Source of the DNA: RBG-16-66-20 sp040752005
Lineage (GTDB): Bacteria; Pseudomonadota; Gammaproteobacteria; Burkholderiales; SG8-39
DNA length: 64,000 nucleotides
Direction: 5' to 3'
Assembly: GCA_040752005.1 (NCBI GenBank)
Contig: JBFMFX010000011.1
Coordinates: 1 to 64,000 of the forward strand
The notes beneath the pieces are model-generated. The model was not told the DNA's origin. It saw only the letters and a program-made list of their open reading frames with translations, and made no database searches. A program made the translations under genes and the position numbers. Positions 15,198 through 23,672 of this stretch are shown one piece after another. The stretch's first letter is position 1; the number at the start of each line of letters is the position of its first letter.

Positions 15198-17378
15198 TCA
15201 GACCAGATCGAAGCGATCGAGGTTCATCACCTTGTCCCATGCGGCCACGAAGTCGCGCACGAACTTCTCTTTCGCATCGTCACAGGCGTAGACCTCCGCG
15301 AGCGCGCGCAGCTCCGAGTTCGAGCCGAAGATCAGATCCACGCGCGTGGCGGTCCACTTCACCCGACCCGTTCCGCGGTCGCGGCCCTCGTAGAGGCCGT
15401 CGCTGCCGCTGACAGGCGCCCACTGCGTGCCCATGTCGAGCAGGTTGACGAAGAAGTCGTTCGTCAGAGCGCCGGGCCGGTCGGTGAACACGCCGTGGCG
15501 GGTACCGCCGAAATTCGCGCCGAGCGCGCGCATGCCGCCGACGAGCACCGTCATTTCCGGCGCGGTGAGCGTCAGCAACTGCGCCTTGTCCACGAGCATG
15601 GCCTCGGCCGGCACGCCGAGCCCGGGCCTGGCGTAATTGCGAAAGCCGTCGGCGAGCGGTTCGAGCACGGCGAAGGACTCGACGTCGGTCTGGTCCTGGC
15701 GCGCGTCCATGCGGCCGGGCGCAAACGGCACCGTGACCGTAACGCCTGCCTCTTGCGCGGCCTTTTCCACCGCCGCGCAGCCGGCAAGCACGATCAGATC
15801 GGCGAGCGAAACCTTCTTGCCGCCCGAGGCTTGCGCGTTGAACTCACGCTGGATTTTTTCGAGTGCGCCGAGCACCTTGGCCAGTTGCGCGGGCTGGTTG
15901 ACCACCCAGTCCTTTTGCGGCGCAAGGCGGATGCGCGCGCCGTTCGCCCCGCCGCGCTTGTCCGAGCCGCGGAAAGTCGAGGCCGAGGACCAGGCGGTGT
16001 AGACCAGATCGGGCACCGTGAGCCCGGTGGCGAGGATCTTCGCCTTCAGCTTGGCGATGTCCTTTTCGCCGATCAGCGGGTGATCCACCGCCGGAATCGG
16101 ATCCTGCCAGAGGAACTCCTCCTTCGGCACTTCCGGTCCGAGATAGCGCGCGCGCGGGCCCATGTCTCGGTGCGTGAGCTTGAACCATGCGCGCGCGAAC
16201 GCATCGGCGAACTCCTGCGGGTTGCGGTGAAAGCGGCGCGAGATCTTCTCGTAGGCCGGATCGAAGCGAAGCGCGAGGTCGGTGACGAGCATCGTCGGCT
16301 TGCGCTTCTTGCTCGGATCGTAGGCATCCGGAATGATCTCGGGAGCGTCCTTCGCCACGTACTGCCAGGCACCCGCTGGGCTCTGGGTGAGTTCCCACTC
16401 GTAGCCGAACAGGATGTCGAAGAAACCGGTGCCCCATCGGGTCGGGGTGGGGGTCCAGGTGACTTCGGGACCACCGGTGATCGCGTCGGGACCCTTGCCG
16501 CTCTTGTAAGTGCTGAGCCAACCCAGCCCCTGCGCCTCGATCGGCGCGGCCGCCGGTTCCGGGCCCACGTGGCTCGCCGGGCCCGCGCCGTGCGTCTTGC
16601 CGAAGGTGTGGCCACCGGCGATGAGCGCCACCGTTTCCTCGTCGTTCATCGCCATGCGCCGGAACGTCTCCCGGATGAGCGGTGCGGCGGCACGCGGATC
16701 GGGATTGCGCGCCGGCCCTTCGGGGTTGACGTAGATGAGCCCCATTTGCACCGCGGCCAGCGGATTCTCGAAATCCGTCCGGGTGCCATTGCGCTGGTCG
16801 CCCAGCCATTCGGTTTCGGAACCCCAGTACACCGACTCGTCGGGCTCCCACGCGTCGGCGCGACCGCCGGCGAATCCCAGGGGCTTGAAGCCCATGGTCT
16901 CCAGCGCGACGTTGCCGGCGAGGATCATCAGGTCGGCCCAGGAGATCTTGCGGCCGTACTTCTTCTTGATCGGCCAGAGCAGGCGCCGCGCCTTGTCCAG
17001 GTTGGCGTTGTCGGGCCAGCTGTCGAGCGGCGAGAAGCGCTGCTGGCCGGTGCCCGCACCGCCGCGGCCGTCGCCGATCCGGTAGGTCCCCGCCGCGTGC
17101 CAGGCCATGCGGATCATGAGGCCCCCGTAATGGCCGAAGTCGGCGGGCCACCAGTCCTGCGACTGCGTCATCAGCGCGGCCAGATCCTTCTTCACCGCGG
17201 CAAGGTCCAGGCTCAGGAACTCCCTGCGATAGTCGAAGCCCCTGCCCATCGGATCGGATTTCTCCGAGTTCTGGCGCAGGATCTTCAGGTTCAACTGGTT
17301 CGGCCACCAGTCGCGGTTGGTGGGCGCCGACTGGATCGCCGTGGTGCCGTGAAACGGACATTTCGATTCGCTGGACAT
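15198..17378 (-). CDS. katG: Catalase-peroxidase KatG
   Basis: The ATG at 17378 follows a good ribosome binding site (GGAAAGGAG on the minus strand); upstream codons in frame are not needed. The 726-residue product has the usual KatG two-domain layout. The distal haem triad Arg90-Trp93-His94 lies in MIRMAWHAAGTYR, and the proximal His lies in the GGHTFGKTHG segment. It degrades hydrogen peroxide as catalase and peroxidase in the cytoplasm. It is divergent from oxyR, the classical arrangement for peroxide-inducible control. No truncation is seen. Confidence 0.96.
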   Translation of the reverse strand: MSSESKCPFHGTTAIQSAPTNRDWWPNQLNLKILRQNSEKSDPMGRGFDYRREFLSLDLAAVKKDLAALMTQSQDWWPADFGHYGGLMIRMAWHAAGTYRIGDGRGGAGTGQQRFSPLDSWPDNANLDKARRLLWPIKKKYGRKISWADLMILAGNVALETMGFKPLGFAGGRADAWEPDESVYWGSETEWLGDQRNGTRTDFENPLAAVQMGLIYVNPEGPARNPDPRAAAPLIRETFRRMAMNDEETVALIAGGHTFGKTHGAGPASHVGPEPAAAPIEAQGLGWLSTYKSGKGPDAITGGPEVTWTPTPTRWGTGFFDILFGYEWELTQSPAGAWQYVAKDAPEIIPDAYDPSKKRKPTMLVTDLALRFDPAYEKISRRFHRNPQEFADAFARAWFKLTHRDMGPRARYLGPEVPKEEFLWQDPIPAVDHPLIGEKDIAKLKAKILATGLTVPDLVYTAWSSASTFRGSDKRGGANGARIRLAPQKDWVVNQPAQLAKVLGALEKIQREFNAQASGGKKVSLADLIVLAGCAAVEKAAQEAGVTVTVPFAPGRMDARQDQTDVESFAVLEPLADGFRNYARPGLGVPAEAMLVDKAQLLTLTAPEMTVLVGGMRALGANFGGTRHGVFTDRPGALTNDFFVNLLDMGTQWAPVSGSDGLYEGRDRGTGRVKWTATRVDLIFGSNSELRALAEVYACDDAKEKFVRDFVAAWDKVMNLDRFDLV

Positions 17379-17549
17379 CTGCACTCCTTTCCCAGAGGTT
17401 GATGGTGTGCGGGTGCTCTGCCGCCTGCGCCGGAGGGCGCGGCGGCTGCCGCAGGACACCGGCAGGATAGGGTTGCGCCATGGCAAATGGAAATTGATTG
17501 TTTCGAGCGTTATGATTGATACCGTAGATCAGTAAAGGGACAGCGAGCG
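17379..17549. promoter_or_regulatory. Divergent katG/oxyR control region
   Basis: This 171-base gap separates katG (minus) from oxyR (plus). An unusually AT-rich block at 17490-17525 contains two copies of ATTGAT (17493-17498 and 17515-17520) with TTTCGAGCG between them, a plausible OxyR operator zone, though not a clean consensus match. AAAGGGA at 17535-17540 is the oxyR ribosome binding site. No other gene is visible. Confidence 0.45.
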
Positions 17550-18530
17550 ATGAATCTGCGCGACCTGCGGTACCTGGTGGCGGTGGCGGACCACCGCCAC
17601 TTCGGGCGCGCCGCCGCGGCCTGCCACGTCAGCCAGCCGACGCTGAGCACGCAGCTCGCCAAGCTGGAGGCGTATCTGGGCGTGAAGCTCTTCGAGCGCA
17701 CCAACCGCGCGGTGCGGGTGACGCCGGTCGGTGAGCGCGTCGCCGCCGCCGCGCGGCTCGCGCTGGAGGGCGCGGACCGCGTGGTCGAGATCGCGCGCGA
17801 GGACCGCGATCCGCTCGCGGGCACGCTGCGCCTGGGCATGCTGCCCACGCTTGCACCGTTTCTGATCCCGTGGCTGCTGCGGCCGGTACGCAGCCGCTTT
17901 CCGAAGCTGCAACTGTCTCTGACCGAGGAGACGACCGAGCACCTGATCGCGCGCCTGCAGCGGCACGAGCTGGACGCGGTGTTTCTCGCCACGCCGGTGG
18001 AAGACGAGCCCGGCCTGGACGCGATCGCGCTCTTCGACGAACCGTTCTGGCTCGCCGCGCCGCGCGGACACCCGCTCGCGCGCTGCACGGATATCACGCG
18101 CAAGGAGCTGTCGGAGGCGGAGCTGCTGCTGCTCTCGGACGAGCACTGCCTGAAGCAGCAGACGCTGGAAGTGTGCCGCTATCGGCGCCGACTGCCGCCC
18201 GCCGCGCTACCGGACCTGCGCGCCTCCAGCCTCGAGACGCTCCTTGAGCTGGTGGCGGCGGGGATCGGCTGCACGCTGATCCCGGCTCTGGCCACGCGCG
18301 GTCCCTGGGCGCGCTCCTCGCGCATGGAGCTGCGGCCGCTCGACGTGAGCGGCGCGCATCGGCGCGTGATGCTCGCCTTTCGCGCGACCTATCCGCGCAT
18401 GGCCGCCCTGACCGCTCTGGCGGATCTGGTGCGGGAAGAAGTGCCGCGCGATCTGGTGCGGGTGATCGGGGCGCGCGATCCGGTCGGTTCTCAGCCGGAC
18501 CGGTCGCCGCGCGCTGCGAAGATCGCGTAG
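17550..18530 (+). CDS. oxyR: LysR-family peroxide sensor OxyR
   Basis: A 326-residue LysR-type regulator: a winged helix at residues 1-60 (HFGRAAAACHVSQPTLSTQLAKLE) and an effector domain. The redox pair is present: Cys200 and Cys209 in DEHCLKQQTLEVC, with the same nine-residue spacing as the Cys199/Cys208 pair of E. coli OxyR. Disulfide formation by peroxide would turn on katG, which is divergent from it. Its last 40 bases overlap the 3' end of the opposite-strand thioesterase gene. Its C-terminal tail beyond REEVPRDL is probably dispensable. Confidence 0.94.
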   Translation: MNLRDLRYLVAVADHRHFGRAAAACHVSQPTLSTQLAKLEAYLGVKLFERTNRAVRVTPVGERVAAAARLALEGADRVVEIAREDRDPLAGTLRLGMLPTLAPFLIPWLLRPVRSRFPKLQLSLTEETTEHLIARLQRHELDAVFLATPVEDEPGLDAIALFDEPFWLAAPRGHPLARCTDITRKELSEAELLLLSDEHCLKQQTLEVCRYRRRLPPAALPDLRASSLETLLELVAAGIGCTLIPALATRGPWARSSRMELRPLDVSGAHRRVMLAFRATYPRMAALTALADLVREEVPRDLVRVIGARDPVGSQPDRSPRAAKIA

Positions 18531-18877
18531 TTGCCGCTGGCGGAGGCGACGAGCGTTTCGCCGGCGTACACGCGCGACTCCAGATGCGCCACCGTGCGGC
18601 CGCGGTGGACGAGCTCGGTCGTGCAGCGCAACTCCCCTCCGGCCACCGGGCGGAAGTAGCTCATCGTGAGCTGGAGGGTGGCGCAGCGCTCGCCCGCGGC
18701 GAGCGTCGGATAGAGCGCCGCGCCCATGCCGGTGTCGGCGAGCGCATACAGCACCGCGCCGTGCACCACGCCGTGCGGGTTGAAATGATCGGCCTTTACC
18801 GCGAGCGTGCACGTGCTGCGGCCGGGACCGCTTTCGGCGACGACCAGCCCCAGTTGCTCGGCGTAGGGATGGCTCAA
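18491..18877 (-). CDS. PaaI-type hotdog thioesterase
   Basis: A hotdog-fold protein of 128 residues. The best start is TTG at 18877, which overlaps nothing essential and lies one base past the Rieske gene's stop; the frame is open further up but inside that gene. The hallmark HFNPHGVVHGAVLYALADTGMG (about residues 33-54) contains the conserved Asn/His and the Asp of the PaaI active site. It would hydrolyse acyl-CoA or aryl-CoA thioesters. It is the last gene of the Bug-Hsp33-Rieske group and runs 40 bases antisense into the end of oxyR. Confidence 0.82.
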   Translation of the reverse strand: MSHPYAEQLGLVVAESGPGRSTCTLAVKADHFNPHGVVHGAVLYALADTGMGAALYPTLAAGERCATLQLTMSYFRPVAGGELRCTTELVHRGRTVAHLESRVYAGETLVASASGNYAIFAARGDRSG

Positions 18878-18878
18878 G

Positions 18879-19913
18879 TCAGGCCGCCGTCGCCGAATCG
18901 AGCAATGTCTGCCCGGCCTCGACCCGGATGAGCGCTTGCGCTTGGTCGAAGGCAACGCACGCGGGATCGCCGCCTTGCGCGACGGTGCGCAACTGCGCTT
19001 CAAGGAACCGGCGCAGCAGCGCGATGCCCTTGTCGCTGGTGGCGAGGTGCTCCTCGGAGTGCAGGGTGATCGGCCCCTGGCCGGTCTGGGCCTCGTAGTC
19101 CCCCGGATAGCGCTGGTGCTCCTCTTCGTTCGCAAGGCGGGGATTCGGTACGACGCGCAGCGTCGGCATCACCGCTTCGGTCACGCGCCGGTGCACACGG
19201 CCGTCCTCGCGCCGGCGCAGCGAGGTGACCTTCACCCCGCGCGGCGTGGTTTCGAACCGCACCTCCGGCCTCGCCGCCATCTCCGGGACAAACTGGGCCC
19301 CGGAAAACGAGCCGTGCAGGACAGGTACGTGGAACGGATCCACGACGTTCTCCCAGTGCTGCAACCAGTTGCACGGCACGATTCTCGGGCCGCCGCTTCC
19401 TATGGACGAATCGTCCGCCTCGATGAATTCGCCGGTTGCGAGTTCCTCCAGGCAGTCGTAGCGCGGCAGCACCGGTTTCTTCTCGGGCGGCCCCAGGTAG
19501 GCGAAGTCGAGCCCGTAGCGCTCCTCGACCGGATACCACGGCTGGCGCAAGCGTTCGCGCCGCGCGCCACCGCCCGGCTCGCAGGATTGCTCCAGGCAGC
19601 GTCCCTCGACGTCCCAGAGCCAGTCGTGATAGCAGCAGCGGATGCCGCGCTCTTCCACGCGCCCGTAATAAGGGTCGTGCCCCGGTGCGCGCAGCGCGGA
19701 TAGAGCAGCCCCGCACGGCCGGCGCCGTCGCGAAACAGGATCAGGTCCTCGCCCAGCGCGCACTTTTTTGGGCACCGGGCCGGCATCGCTCGCAAGGCCG
19801 ACCGGGTGCCAGTAGCGGCGCAGCGGTTCGCCCATCGGCGTACCCGGGCCGACTTCGGTGAGATCCCTGCGGTAGCTCGGCGCGGGGCGGCCGTAGGCGG
19901 TGCCGGTATCCAT
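18879..19913 (-). pseudogene. Rieske [2Fe-2S] oxygenase large subunit, apparently frameshifted twice across the Rieske motif
   Basis: The frame from ATG 19913 is open throughout (344 residues) and clearly related to phthalate-dioxygenase-like Rieske oxygenases: RRYWHPVGLASDAGP at the N-terminus, CCYHDWLWDVEG, GPRIVPCNWLQHWENVVDPFHVPVLHG with the catalytic-iron His residues. Between about 19671 and 19764 the reading frame is wrong. There, a different frame encodes LGEDLILFRDGAGRAGLLYPRCAHRGTTL, which supplies the missing first Rieske pair CxH. One extra A in the A6 run (19764-19769) and one missing base near 19668 would explain this. As read, the protein lacks half the cluster ligands. Sequencing error is the main alternative. 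Confidence 0.75.
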
Positions 19914-19915
19914 GC

Positions 19916-20749
19916 TCAGGCGAACACCGCTTCCACCGCGGCGCGGTCGAAGCGGTATTCGTGGTTGCACATTTCGTTGCGTACGACCACGACGCCCTGT
20001 TCGGCGAGGATGCATTCCACTTCCGACCGCCCGAGCGTGCGCAGCACCCGCTCGACGCTCGCCGGGTTCCACGGGCAGTGATATTCGACCGCGTAGAGCC
20101 GGAACACGCGCAGCAGCTCGTCCGCGAACAGGCCCGTCAGCACATCGTACGGCTGTGCGTTGACCGTATCCGCGAGCCTGAGCGCCGCGGCAAGGCGCGT
20201 GATCCGCTCCCAGCCACCGGCGTCTTTTTCGTCCGCGCCGGGAAGTTTTTCGAGCAGCAGGCCGCACAGGGCTGCCTCGTTCGCGTGCAGAGCGAGAAAC
20301 GCCGGGCGCTGCTCCGAGCGCGCAAGGTAATTGACGAAAATCTCGGCCATCGTGGCACCTTCGACCGGCACCAGGCTCTGGTAGAGACGGCCGCTCGCGA
20401 GATCCTCCAGCGTGAGCGCGAGCCTGCCCTCGCCGATCGCGCTGCGCGCATCGGGCGCAGCCGCACCCTCGTATTGCGCCATGCCGCGGATCCTGAGGTC
20501 GGCGGTGCAGTCGGCGACCAGCAACCGCACCGGTCCCGAGCCCTGGACCTGGAGCGTCACGCGCCCGGCGCCTTTTTGCCCGGCGCCGAGCAGCACCGCG
20601 AGCGCCGTGGTGTGTCCGAGTAGCTCCACGATCGCGGCCGGATAACCGCGACCCTCGATCATGCGGATCCATGCGTCGGTCAGGCACACGAGCCGCCCGC
20701 GGATTTCGAGCTGCTCGAAGAGGAAGCGCTGGACGTAGTCGGTTTGCAT
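19916..20749 (-). CDS. hslO: Hsp33-family chaperone with an incomplete zinc redox switch
   Basis: A 277-residue Hsp33 homologue. The N-terminal substrate-binding domain is well conserved, with ELLGHTTALAVLLGAGQKGAGRVTLQVQGSGPV near residues 42-74. The C-terminal switch normally has CxC and CxxC cysteines binding zinc. Here the first is Cys225-Pro-Trp227 and the second Asn258-Glu-Met-Cys261, so two of the four ligands are replaced while the surrounding ERVLRTLGRSEVECILAEQG and NHEYRF frames are kept. Oxidative activation as in E. coli Hsp33 should be impaired or different. The gene sits 2 bases after the Bug stop and 2 bases before the Rieske start. Confidence 0.88.
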   Translation of the reverse strand: MQTDYVQRFLFEQLEIRGRLVCLTDAWIRMIEGRGYPAAIVELLGHTTALAVLLGAGQKGAGRVTLQVQGSGPVRLLVADCTADLRIRGMAQYEGAAAPDARSAIGEGRLALTLEDLASGRLYQSLVPVEGATMAEIFVNYLARSEQRPAFLALHANEAALCGLLLEKLPGADEKDAGGWERITRLAAALRLADTVNAQPYDVLTGLFADELLRVFRLYAVEYHCPWNPASVERVLRTLGRSEVECILAEQGVVVVRNEMCNHEYRFDRAAVEAVFA

Positions 20750-20751
20750 CG

Positions 20752-21465
20752 CTACTCGATCTTCGCACCGGAGGCCCGGATGAGTGCCTCCCACTTCGGG
20801 AAATCCGCACGCACGATGGCGACGAATTCCTCGGGGGTGTTGCCGATCGGGGTCTGGCCCTGCGCGATCATTTTCTCCCGCACTTCGGGCGCGTGGATCA
20901 CCGCGCGCAGCTCGCGCCGCAGGCGCTCGAGGATCGGCCGCGGCGTGCCCGCCGGCGCGTAGGCGCCGACCCAGATAGCAAGGTCCACGTTCGGGATGCC
21001 CTGCTCGGAGAACGTGGCAAGGTCGGGTATCGAGGCCGAACGCTGCGGGCCGGTCATCGCGATCGGCTTCACTGCCCCGGCGGCCACGAGCCGCACCGTG
21101 CCGTAGGAAAGCTGGGTGATCGGCGCGAGGTCACGCTCCGGATCGTAGGGCAGCGTCTTGGAGAACGGGATCTTGTTGTTCGCCGCCGTGGACATGGTGG
21201 TGATCATGAACGTGTGGCCGTCGGGGGCGGCGCGCACCAGCGCCCGCGTGCCGACGATGGTGTTCGCGCCCGCGATCGCCTCGACGACGACGTTTTGTCC
21301 GAGCCTTTTTCCGAGCGGCTCGGCGATCAGGCGCGAATACACGTCTATGGCGCCGCCCGGATTGAACGGCGTGATCAGGCGGATGGGGCGGCTCGGGTAG
21401 TCGGACTGCGCGCAAGCGGCGAAAGCGGCCGCGAGCGCGGCAAGCAGGGCGGCGATGCGCATCAT
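20752..21465 (-). CDS. Bug/TctC-type periplasmic receptor with an internal in-frame deletion
   Basis: The 237-residue product begins with a signal peptide and the family N-terminus YPSRPIRLITPFNPGGAIDVYSRLIAEPLGKRLGQNVVVEAIAGAN. It ends with PDLATFSEQGIPNVDLAIWVGAYAPAGTPRPI, typical of the tripartite tricarboxylate transporter receptor family. These proteins are usually about 320 residues. Near residues 124-128 the sequence passes directly from ITQLSYGTVRL to VAAGAVKPIAMTGPQRS, omitting about 85 residues of the second lobe, including the ligand-contacting loop. The frame is preserved. Ligand binding is probably lost. No transporter membrane genes of this type lie nearby. Confidence 0.85.
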   Translation of the reverse strand: MMRIAALLAALAAAFAACAQSDYPSRPIRLITPFNPGGAIDVYSRLIAEPLGKRLGQNVVVEAIAGANTIVGTRALVRAAPDGHTFMITTMSTAANNKIPFSKTLPYDPERDLAPITQLSYGTVRLVAAGAVKPIAMTGPQRSASIPDLATFSEQGIPNVDLAIWVGAYAPAGTPRPILERLRRELRAVIHAPEVREKMIAQGQTPIGNTPEEFVAIVRADFPKWEALIRASGAKIE

Positions 21466-21536
21466 GGGTCCTTCTCCTCCGCACGATAGAGTAGCATTGA
21501 AGCCCCGCAGCGAGTTTCGTGACGGAGGTCCAGATC

Positions 21537-22136
21537 GTGAAACGGTTCTTGCTGGTGCTGGCGCTTGGCCTGCCGCTCATCGCGGCCGCGGCGCCGATGA
21601 CCAACGACGACGTGATCCGGATGGTTCAGGGCGGCCTGTCGGACGCCACGGTAATTCAGGCGATCGAGGCCGCCGAGCCGAAGTTCGACGTGAGCCCCGA
21701 CGGGCTGGTGAAACTCAAGCAGGGCGGGGTGAGCGAGGCGGTGATCCAGCGCATCCTCGCGCGCCAGTCCGGCGCGCCGGCCACCACGCCGGGCACCGCC
21801 GCGTGCAAGGACTGCGGGACCGTCACGGCGATCCGCGAAATAGACAAGCCGGGGCATGCGACCGGGCTCGGCGCGGTCGCCGGTGCGGTCGTCGGAGGGG
21901 TGGTCGGCCGGCAGATCGGTGGGCGAGACCACCGCACCGCCGGCACCGTGATCGGCGCGGTCGGCGGCGGGGTCGCCGGCCACATGATCGAAAAGAAAGC
22001 GCGAGAGGGAAAAACCTGGGAAATCAGCGTGAAGATGGACGACGGCACGAGCCGTACCTTCACGATGGATTCGCATCCGTCATGGAGCCCGGGCTCGCGG
22101 GTGCGGGTGGTGAACGGCGCGCTCGCGCCGTTGTAG
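21537..22136 (+). CDS. Glycine-zipper outer-membrane lipoprotein-like protein (SlyB/17-kDa antigen type)
   Basis: The GTG at 21537 has a good ribosome binding site GGAGG 8 bases upstream; a GTG at 21519 would put that site inside the gene. The 199-residue product has a signal peptide (FLLVLALGLPLIAAAA), a repeated NDDVIRMVQGGLSDATVIQAIEAAE-like helical part, then the two-membrane glycine zipper GLGAVAGAVVGGVVGRQIGG and TAGTVIGAVGGGVAGHMIEKK. A small beta-rich tail follows with the motif DDGTSRTF. The family sits in the outer membrane or periplasm; its role is not clear. No lipobox Cys follows the signal peptide. Confidence 0.8.
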   Translation: MKRFLLVLALGLPLIAAAAPMTNDDVIRMVQGGLSDATVIQAIEAAEPKFDVSPDGLVKLKQGGVSEAVIQRILARQSGAPATTPGTAACKDCGTVTAIREIDKPGHATGLGAVAGAVVGGVVGRQIGGRDHRTAGTVIGAVGGGVAGHMIEKKAREGKTWEISVKMDDGTSRTFTMDSHPSWSPGSRVRVVNGALAPL

Positions 22137-22168
22137 CGCATCGGGCCGAGGCCGGCGCCGCAACCGCG

Positions 22169-23641
22169 TCAGGGCGCGCCGCCGGCACGCTGCTCGCCGC
22201 GTGCGCGCAGGTAGGCGCCCTGCCTGACGAGAACGCTCTGCAGCTCGCCGACGTCCAGCGCTCGCGGCTCGACCGCGCGCTGCGCGGCGAGCGCGGCGGC
22301 GGCGCCCGCCGCCTGCCCGGTGATCCAGCACTGCGGAATCTCGCGCAGGAACGTATGCGAGTTCGGATCACACGAGACGTGCCGGCCGCAGGCGACAAGC
22401 CCGTCGAGCGTCTCGGGAACCAGCGCCCCGTAGGGGATCGAGATGTTGGGGAATCTGGGCGAGACCGCCGGCGTCACACCGATCTCGTCCTCGTGCACCA
22501 GCGCGGTGGGCCACTGCGCGCGCACGAGCTTTTTCACGCCCACCAGCCGCCTGGCGTGGCGCACGCCGAGCTGCGGCGCCGAGAGCATCAGGAACGCCCG
22601 CTCGAATCCCGGCGCGTGGCGGCGGTAGTACTCCAGATGCTTCGCCATCAGCCGGTGCGACCGGATCTCGACCTCGGTCTGATCGTCCGGGTCAATCGCG
22701 CTGTAGCCGGACTGGCGCGGTCCCATGAACAGGGCCACATCGTTGCGCCAGGACACGAACGGCCGCTCGAAATAGCCGATCGCCTCGCGCCCGCGTGCCA
22801 TGAACTGCGCGTACTCCTCGGGTCGGGTCGCGCGGAACTCGATCCAGCGCTCCATGTCCACGCCGCCGAAGAGCCAGGCGGTGTTCATGCAATGGTGGAT
22901 GTCGTCTCGCACGACGTCGGTCTCGAACGCGGCGCCGGCGCGCGCGAACAGGTCGCCGTCGCCGGTGGCGTCGACGACGACCCTGGCGCGTACGGCCTGT
23001 CGGCCGGCCTTGCTTTCGAACACCACTCCGCGCACCGCACCGTCCTCGACGATCGGGCTCGCTGCCCAGCAGTGCAGCACGAGGTGCGCCTTGCTCTGCA
23101 GCACCATCTCCAGCGACACCAGCTTGAGCCATTCCGGACAGACCGTGGGCGACCACGTCACCACGCCATGGTACGCGGCGGTCCGATACGACCAGTAGTG
23201 CGCGCGCACCGGCTCGCGTGAACCCCATTCCTCGCGCGCCGGACCCGCGATCGCCTCTTCGGGCAGCCGGTCGAGCACCTCCTCGGCAAAGCCGCGGATC
23301 ACCAGCCGCCCCTCCCAGTCCGTCATGCGGTCGATCCAGATCACGAGCCCGCCGGTCGCGAGCCCGCCGAGATGGTTGTAGCGCTCCAGCAGGATCACGT
23401 CTGCGCCTGCGCGAGCCGCCGCGACGGCGGCGGCGGTGCCGGAAGGGCCCGCGCCCACCACCAGCACATCGCAATGTCCGTACACCTTCAACTCGCGCGC
23501 CGGCTCGGTCCAGGTGCCGTACTTGCGCCGTTCGCGCGGCGCGCGCTCGCGTTCGAAGATGTCGGAGGTGAGGATGCGCTCGTCGGTGCGCTCGAGCCGC
23601 CTCAGGCGCGGCGCCGGTGCGTCCTCGAAGGGTTCGCTCAT
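22169..23641 (-). CDS. FAD-dependent oxidoreductase (FAD_oxidored type)
   Basis: A 490-residue flavoprotein. The dinucleotide-binding motif VLVVGAGPSGTAAAVAAARAGADVILLER is near residues 59-87, and GLVACGRHVSCDPNSHTFLREIPQCWITGQAAGAAAALA gives the C-terminal FAD-contacting block. VVVDATGDGDLFARAG is the third conserved block. It belongs to the PF12831-like group, in which many members act on small organic substrates or heterodisulfide-like compounds; the substrate is not known. The first 55 residues are extra and Arg/Glu-rich. A signal peptide is absent. Confidence 0.8.
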   Translation of the reverse strand: MSEPFEDAPAPRLRRLERTDERILTSDIFERERAPRERRKYGTWTEPARELKVYGHCDVLVVGAGPSGTAAAVAAARAGADVILLERYNHLGGLATGGLVIWIDRMTDWEGRLVIRGFAEEVLDRLPEEAIAGPAREEWGSREPVRAHYWSYRTAAYHGVVTWSPTVCPEWLKLVSLEMVLQSKAHLVLHCWAASPIVEDGAVRGVVFESKAGRQAVRARVVVDATGDGDLFARAGAAFETDVVRDDIHHCMNTAWLFGGVDMERWIEFRATRPEEYAQFMARGREAIGYFERPFVSWRNDVALFMGPRQSGYSAIDPDDQTEVEIRSHRLMAKHLEYYRRHAPGFERAFLMLSAPQLGVRHARRLVGVKKLVRAQWPTALVHEDEIGVTPAVSPRFPNISIPYGALVPETLDGLVACGRHVSCDPNSHTFLREIPQCWITGQAAGAAAALAAQRAVEPRALDVGELQSVLVRQGAYLRARGEQRAGGAP

Positions 23642-23672
23642 CGGCGCGATTCTAGGACAGGCCGCACGCGCC

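Noticed and set aside
14943..17402. 819-codon plus-strand frame opposite katG
   Set aside because: Antisense shadow in GC-rich DNA; katG on the minus strand is complete and unmistakable.
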